Origin: Micromonospora gifhornensis
GTDB taxonomy: Bacteria; Actinomycetota; Actinomycetes; Mycobacteriales; Micromonosporaceae
Assembly: GCF_016863515.1 (NCBI RefSeq)
Contig: NZ_BOPA01000051.1
Span: forward strand, 1 to 42,024
Reading direction: 5' to 3'
DNA length: 42,024 nt
Below the pieces are notes generated by a model. It was not told where the DNA came from. It saw nothing but the letters and a program-made list of their open reading frames with translations, and ran no database searches. Below are positions 37,693-42,024 of the stretch, in pieces (positions within the stretch are counted from its first letter, which is position 1; every line of letters starts with the position of its first letter). A program made the position numbers and the translations under genes.

Positions 37693-39822
37693 ATGACCAG
37701 CCACCGCACGGCCAGCGAGCGGGCCGACGTGTCGACGCGCCCGGGCCATGACGTCCGCCTCGACTGGGCGCGCCGGGCGGCCTGGCCGGTGTGCGTCGCC
37801 ACGCTGCTGCTGTCCGCCGCCGCCGTCGGACTGGCGGTGCTCAACCGCGCCACGGTCAACGACGTCACTCACCTGTTCCTGGTGGTGACGAACGCGGTCG
37901 TCGGCGCGACGGTAGCCGCGCGCCGCCCGGAGCACCCGATCGGCTGGCTGGCCCTGACCAGTGGGTTCTGCTTCGCCTTGCAGGAGGCGTGCGGCCAGTA
38001 CGCGGCGCACGGGCTCGTCGTGGCGCCCGGCTCGCTGCCGCTGGCCGCCGCGCTGGCCTGGCCGCAGAACTGGCTCTGGGTGCCCGGCAACGCGGCGATG
38101 GCGCTGATCCCGGTGTTCTTCCCCGACGGTCGGCCGCCGTCGCCGAAGTGGCGGCCGGCGATCTGGGCGGTACTGGTCACCGGCGCGGCGGCGATGGTCA
38201 CCGGCGCGCTGCGGCCCGGGGCCAACGAACAGGTCGCACCGGTCGGCGCGGTCAATCCGCTGGGTGTCGCGGGCTGGCAACCGGTCGCCGATCTGGCCGC
38301 CGGCGCGGCCACGCTGACCAGCGCGCTGATCTTCCTGGCGGCGGGCGCGGCGCTCGCCTGGCAGGCCCGCCGCGCCCGCGGGGTGCGCCGCCAGCAGGTC
38401 AAGTGGCTCGGGTACGCGGTGGCGCTGGCGGTCACGGTGGTGGCCGCCCGACTGGTGGCCGGGTCGACCGACGGGCGTCCCGGGCTGTTCCCGTACGGCA
38501 GCGTGTTCTGGGATCTGGCCGGTGGGATCAGTGGCGCGCTGATCCCGATCGCGATCGGCATCGCCATCCGGCAGCACCGGCTGTTCGACATCGATCTGCT
38601 GATCAGCCGTACCGCCGTGTTCGTCGCCCTGTCGACGGCCGTCGGGGGCACGTACGTGCTGGTCGTCGGCCTGCTCGGGGCCGGTTTCGACGCCTCGGCC
38701 GACCTGCCGGTCTCGTTCGTCGCGGCGGCGGCGGCCGCGCTGCTCGTCGCCCCGCTGCGGCACTGGCTGCAACGGCGGGTCAACCTGCTGGTGTACGGCG
38801 AACGGGATGACCCGTACGCGGTGCTGGCCCGGCTCGGTCAGCGGCTGGAACAGACCCAGGACGCCGCCGCCGTCCTCGCCACCAGCACCGCGACCGTACG
38901 CGAGGCGCTGCAACTGTCGTACGTGGAGATCGCCACGGTGGACGGCTGGTCGTACCGGTTGGGAGTGCCACCGGCCGAGCCGGTGCGGCTGCCGCTGGCC
39001 GCCGGTGAGCCGGTCGGTCACCTGCTGCTCGGTCCCCGGGCCGGGGAGAGCACGCTCGGTGCCCGGGAGCTACGGCTGCTGCGTGACCTGGCCCGACACA
39101 TCGGCGTCGCCGTGCAGGCGGTCCGCACCCTCGACCGGGCCCAGTCCCTCGCCGCCGACCTGCAACGGTCCCGCGAACAGTTGGTGCTGGCCCGCGAGGA
39201 GGAACGCCGGCGGTTGCGGCGGGATCTGCACGACGGTCTCGGGCCGACCCTGGCCGGGCTGACCATGCGCGCCGAGGCGGCTCAGGAACTCGGGCCGGGT
39301 GCGGCGACGCAGCGACTGCTGGAGGAGATCGCGGTCGACGCCCGTACCGCCGTGGCCGACGTACGACGCCTGGTCAACGGGCTGCGGCCACCCGCACTGG
39401 ACACCATGGATCTGGCGGCGGCGCTGCGGTCGCACGTCGCGACCGGTCCGGCCGACGGGCCGCGGGTGCTCGTCGACGTGCCGGCGGCGCTGCCCCCGCT
39501 GTCGGCCGCCGCCGAGGTCGCCGCGTACCTGATCGCGGTGGAGGCGCTGAACAACGCCCGCCGGCACGCCCGGGCCGACACGGTCGAACTGCGTCTGTGG
39601 GTGGACAGCGGGATGTTGCACCTTCGGGTACGCGACGACGGATGCGGTCGCCGGCCGGGCCGACCCGACGGCGTCGGCATGCATTCGATGCGGGAACGGG
39701 CCGAGGAACTCGGTGGTTCCTGCGTCGTCACCTCGACACCGGGTGGCGGTACCGAGGTGACCGTTACCCTGCTCACCGGCACGAAGGGGACCGATGGATC
39801 AGATCCGGGTACTGCTGGTTGA
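37693..39822 (+). CDS. Membrane histidine kinase of the NarL-type two-component system
   Basis: 709 aa from ATG 37693. The N-terminal 350 residues hold about eight membrane helices (first AAWPVCVATLLLSAAAVGLA). A GAF-like domain (about 375-480) follows, then a coiled coil and a HisKA_3 dimerisation domain with the phospho-accepting His in RRRLRRDLHDGLGPTLAGLT. The HATPase_c domain has N-box EALNNARRHA and G-boxes DDGCGRRPG and GVGMHSMRERA. It overlaps the response regulator gene by 29 bases. The stimulus is unknown; the many-helix sensor suggests a signal within the membrane or its lipid phase. Confidence 0.9.
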   Translation: MTSHRTASERADVSTRPGHDVRLDWARRAAWPVCVATLLLSAAAVGLAVLNRATVNDVTHLFLVVTNAVVGATVAARRPEHPIGWLALTSGFCFALQEACGQYAAHGLVVAPGSLPLAAALAWPQNWLWVPGNAAMALIPVFFPDGRPPSPKWRPAIWAVLVTGAAAMVTGALRPGANEQVAPVGAVNPLGVAGWQPVADLAAGAATLTSALIFLAAGAALAWQARRARGVRRQQVKWLGYAVALAVTVVAARLVAGSTDGRPGLFPYGSVFWDLAGGISGALIPIAIGIAIRQHRLFDIDLLISRTAVFVALSTAVGGTYVLVVGLLGAGFDASADLPVSFVAAAAAALLVAPLRHWLQRRVNLLVYGERDDPYAVLARLGQRLEQTQDAAAVLATSTATVREALQLSYVEIATVDGWSYRLGVPPAEPVRLPLAAGEPVGHLLLGPRAGESTLGARELRLLRDLARHIGVAVQAVRTLDRAQSLAADLQRSREQLVLAREEERRRLRRDLHDGLGPTLAGLTMRAEAAQELGPGAATQRLLEEIAVDARTAVADVRRLVNGLRPPALDTMDLAAALRSHVATGPADGPRVLVDVPAALPPLSAAAEVAAYLIAVEALNNARRHARADTVELRLWVDSGMLHLRVRDDGCGRRPGRPDGVGMHSMRERAEELGGSCVVTSTPGGGTEVTVTLLTGTKGTDGSDPGTAG

Positions 39823-40429
39823 CGATCACGCACCGTTCCGGGCGGGACTGCGGGCGTTGCTGGCCACCAGTGCCGACATCGAGGTGTGCGGTGAGGCCGC
39901 CAGTGGCGAGGAGGCGCTGGCCGTGTCGGGTCGTCTCCAGCCCGACGTGGTGCTGCTCGACCTGACCATGCCCGGCATGGGCGGCATCGCGGCGACCGAG
40001 CGGCTGGTTCGGATGAGTCCGCATGTGCGGGTGTTGATCCTGTCCATGGCCGACGACGACGATTCGGTCTTCGCCGCGCTGCGGGCCGGGGCACGCGGCT
40101 ACGTGCTCAAGGGCGCCCGTCGACAGGAGATCATCCGCTCGGTACGGGTGGTGGCCGACGGTGAGGCGATCTTCGGTCCGGCCATCGCCACCCGGCTGAT
40201 GGGCTACTTCGCCGGACTGGCCCGCAACGAGCCGGCCTTTCCCGAACTCACCGCCCGGGAGCGGGAGATCCTCACGCTTATCGCGCAGCATCTGACCAAT
40301 CCGCAGATCGCGGCGCGGTTCGGGCTGAGCACCAAGACCGTCCGCAACCACGTCTCCAACATCTTCGCCAAGCTCCAGGTCGCCGACCGGGCACAGGCGA
40401 TCAGCATGGCTCGGGAACAGGGGCTGTGA
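39794..40429 (+). CDS. NarL/LuxR-type response regulator
   Basis: 211 aa, GAAGGGG before ATG 39794. The receiver domain starts IRVLLVDDHAPFRAGLRALL, with the phospho-acceptor Asp56 in VVLLDLTMPGMGG, the switch Ser in ILSMADDDD and Lys in GYVLKGARRQE. The LuxR helix-turn-helix at the C-terminus reads LTAREREILTLIAQHLTNPQ and STKTVRNHVSNIFAKL. It is the partner of the kinase upstream by overlap and family match. Target genes are not evident; the membrane protein at 36887 is one candidate. Confidence 0.95.
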   Translation: MDQIRVLLVDDHAPFRAGLRALLATSADIEVCGEAASGEEALAVSGRLQPDVVLLDLTMPGMGGIAATERLVRMSPHVRVLILSMADDDDSVFAALRAGARGYVLKGARRQEIIRSVRVVADGEAIFGPAIATRLMGYFAGLARNEPAFPELTAREREILTLIAQHLTNPQIAARFGLSTKTVRNHVSNIFAKLQVADRAQAISMAREQGL

Positions 40430-40441
40430 GCGGCGCGCGGC

Positions 40442-40969
40442 TCAGCGGGGCAGGCCGGCCAGCCAACGTTCCAGGGCCTGCGGGGTGTCGAACAGCAGCA
40501 CGGGAGGCCCGGAGGAGTCCTGGTGCCAGGCCCGCATCCGTCGGCGTTCCTTGCCGTACTCGGTGAGGTGCCAGCGCAGCACGGAGTCCCAGGACAGCAC
40601 GCTGCTCAGCGACTCGCGGTTGCCGTTGCAGATGATCTCGCCGGTGGAGAGCCGGTTCATGGTGCGCCGCAGCAGCCACCGGAAGGAGAGCCCGCGCGGA
40701 TAGTCCAGGCCGATGACCAGGTCGGCGCGGGCCAGCGGTACGTCCCGCCAGCCGTGGTAGGCGCCGTCGAGGATCCACCGCTCGCGGCGGCAGATCGCCT
40801 CGATCCGGCTGCGTTGCACGGCGACCGGCACCTCCACCCAGCGCGGTTCCCAGAGCAGGTCGTCGACCGGGTACCAGGGCAGGCCGAGACGCTGGGCGAG
40901 CAGGTGGGCCAGGGTGGACTTGCCGGATCCGTGAACTCCGTAGACCAGGATGCGCGAGGGCGGGTTCAT
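40442..40969 (-). CDS. P-loop adenylate-kinase-like / topology modulation protein
   Basis: 175 aa. The Walker A loop GVHGSGKSTLA (residues about 11-21), then LGLPWYPVDDLLWEPRW and WILDGAYHGWRDVPLARADL (the RxxxILDG...ADLVIGLD pattern of small nucleoside-kinase-like P-loop proteins), and a C-terminal PPVLLFDTPQALERWLAGL. This group is annotated as adenylate kinase, topology modulation protein or FlaR; the phosphate acceptor is unknown. It is convergent with the response regulator. Confidence 0.85.
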   Translation of the reverse strand: MNPPSRILVYGVHGSGKSTLAHLLAQRLGLPWYPVDDLLWEPRWVEVPVAVQRSRIEAICRRERWILDGAYHGWRDVPLARADLVIGLDYPRGLSFRWLLRRTMNRLSTGEIICNGNRESLSSVLSWDSVLRWHLTEYGKERRRMRAWHQDSSGPPVLLFDTPQALERWLAGLPR

Positions 40970-40996
40970 CGCGGTGCAGCCTAGTCGAGGTCTGCT

Positions 40997-41026
40997 CGGG
41001 CGGTCGGGTCAGCGCCCGACCGCCCG
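40997..41026 (-). terminator. Terminator after the C-terminal lipoprotein gene
   Basis: A perfect 12-bp stem (CGGGCGGTCGGG at 40997-41008 with 41015-41026) and a TCAGCG loop, nine bases past the minus-strand stop at 41035. Confidence 0.75.
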
Positions 41027-41034
41027 ATCGGTCG

Positions 41035-41928
41035 TCAGCGCTTGCTGGCGAGGTCGCCGCAGTCGGTCTCGTCGGGCAGCAGCGGCCGCAGGTGGAGGGT
41101 CCACTGCCTGCCCTCGGAGCTCCAGGGGGTCACCGCGTTGGCGCTCGCGGCGGCGGCCAGCACCTGCTTGGCCTGGTCGCCGGTGGCGGTGACGCAGCTC
41201 AGGCCCAGGTCCTTGCTCAGTTCCGCGCCGGGCAGCGCCGGACCCGGCCAGGCCACCTCGGGCTGGTCGCCGACCTCGGAGTTGGTCACGTAGTCCTCGG
41301 CGACGGCGGCCACAGCGGTCGGCGCGTACGCCTGGGTGTCCGTGGTCGCCTTGCCCAGCGGGCCGGTTTCCGCAGTCAGGGACTCGGCGAAGGCGCGCAG
41401 CTTGTCCCGGGCGGCCTGCTGATCGGCGGTCACACCCTGGCCGGCACCCGCGCCGGGGTCCGCGCCCACCTCGAGCGCGTACACCTCCAGCTGCTCGGTC
41501 CGGGTGCCGTCGAAGACGGTGAACCGGGTAAAGGGCACGTCGCTGACCGGCGGGCTGCCCAGGTCGCTCACGCCGCCCACGCCGGCCTCCCGGGCCGCCT
41601 TGATCAGGTTCTCCAGCTCGACGGTGCTGATGGTGCCGACCTGGAGGTTGGGCAGGGCCGGGCCGGGATAGGCCAGGGTGACCGGCCCTTGGGTGATCAC
41701 CCGCCCGTCGCCGTAGACGCTGACGGTGGGCAGCCGGGTCGCCAGCATGGCGGGTGTGGTGAACCCGCCGACGTGGTCGATCCGGAACACCACGGTGTCG
41801 GCGGAGTAGGACTTCTCGGGAGCGCCGGAGTCCCCGGCGCCGTCGGCGCCGGCCTGCTGGCCGCAGGCCGCCGACGCCAGCAACAGCAGGGGCAGAACGG
41901 CAAGTCGCCCGTAGCGTGAGGTTGTCAT
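41035..41928 (-). CDS. Putative secreted lipoprotein of unknown function
   Basis: 297 aa from ATG 41928, where the signal peptide begins (RYGRLAVLPLLLLASAAC); lipobox ASAAC with Cys at about 22. The mature part has a duplicated pattern TVVFRIDHVGGFTTPAMLAT...YPGPALPNLQVG and WPGPALPGAELSKDLGL, and Cys pairs near the C-terminus (SCVTATGD, DETDCGD). This looks like actinomycete lipoproteins with no assigned role. Only a weak ribosome binding site is seen. No neighbour suggests a function. Confidence 0.75.
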   Translation of the reverse strand: MTTSRYGRLAVLPLLLLASAACGQQAGADGAGDSGAPEKSYSADTVVFRIDHVGGFTTPAMLATRLPTVSVYGDGRVITQGPVTLAYPGPALPNLQVGTISTVELENLIKAAREAGVGGVSDLGSPPVSDVPFTRFTVFDGTRTEQLEVYALEVGADPGAGAGQGVTADQQAARDKLRAFAESLTAETGPLGKATTDTQAYAPTAVAAVAEDYVTNSEVGDQPEVAWPGPALPGAELSKDLGLSCVTATGDQAKQVLAAAASANAVTPWSSEGRQWTLHLRPLLPDETDCGDLASKR

Positions 41929-42024
41929 GCCCGATCTGACGTAATCGGGCCTGGGTTGGTTTCGCCGATCCGCGACCGGATCCGGCCGGGATGGGGGCCG
42001 CCGGGCGGCGGCCCCCACCGACTC

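Overview
The window is high-GC, GTC/CTG/GCC-biased DNA with purine-rich Shine-Dalgarno sites, many GTG starts and many GTGA/ATGA gene overlaps. This is typical of a filamentous actinomycete. The mix of secreted CBM2 glycanases, an LplB/YtcP/LipO-type sugar transporter, and short palindromic intergenic repeats with GATCTTGCACTT or GGGGCCCC arms fits Micromonospora or a close relative (inference from recalled family features, not a search). I see no rRNA, tRNA or CRISPR array.

Layout. 1-1683: a TA-flanked IS630-type element with 25-bp terminal inverted repeats, a transposase broken by two frameshifts and a small passenger ORF; it may have split an older reading frame. 1867-4608: a BON-domain protein, a STAS protein with CxxC motifs, a yellow/MRJP-like beta-propeller and a small acidic protein. 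4746-7897: two secreted carbohydrate-active proteins (a CE1-like esterase with CBM2, and a ricin-lectin plus beta-helix protein). 7999-9972: a divergent AraC regulator and short-chain dehydrogenase pair. 10143-18731: a xylan block with a GH10-CBM2 xylanase, a CE7 acetyl esterase, a LacI regulator, two ABC permeases, the solute-binding lipoprotein and a DUF624 protein. 18732-21555: LysR and EamA transporter pair, then an LppX/LprG-like lipoprotein. 21659-23794: a GH67 alpha-glucuronidase. 23962-27609: DUF2267 and roadblock proteins, then a Tat lipoprotein propeller divergent from an ECF sigma factor and its probable membrane anti-sigma factor. 27646-28504: DUF952 and MOSC proteins. 28638-31233: a coupled three-gene membrane operon of unknown function. 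31361-33862: a secreted subtilase and a DUF2332 protein with an internal 21-bp tandem repeat. 33958-36660: furA-katG. 36887-40429: a membrane protein and a two-component system. 40442-41928: a P-loop kinase-like protein and a lipoprotein.

The main functional theme is glucuronoxylan use. The secreted xylanase cuts the backbone, the esterases remove acetyl or feruloyl groups, the transporter could import (methylglucurono)xylo-oligosaccharides, and the GH67 enzyme, which has no visible signal peptide, would remove the glucuronic acid side group inside the cell. A LacI regulator sits between the esterase and the transporter, and CGAAA-N-TTTCG-like dyads lie next to the xylanase/esterase genes, the regulator and the transporter promoter. 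No beta-xylosidase or arabinofuranosidase gene is present in the window, so the pathway must be completed elsewhere.

The least explained parts are: the three-gene membrane operon; the mirror-image leaderless ECF-type promoters between the sigma factor and the lipoprotein propeller; three families of short palindromic repeats placed at gene ends, mostly between convergent genes; and the IS630 element with a passenger gene.
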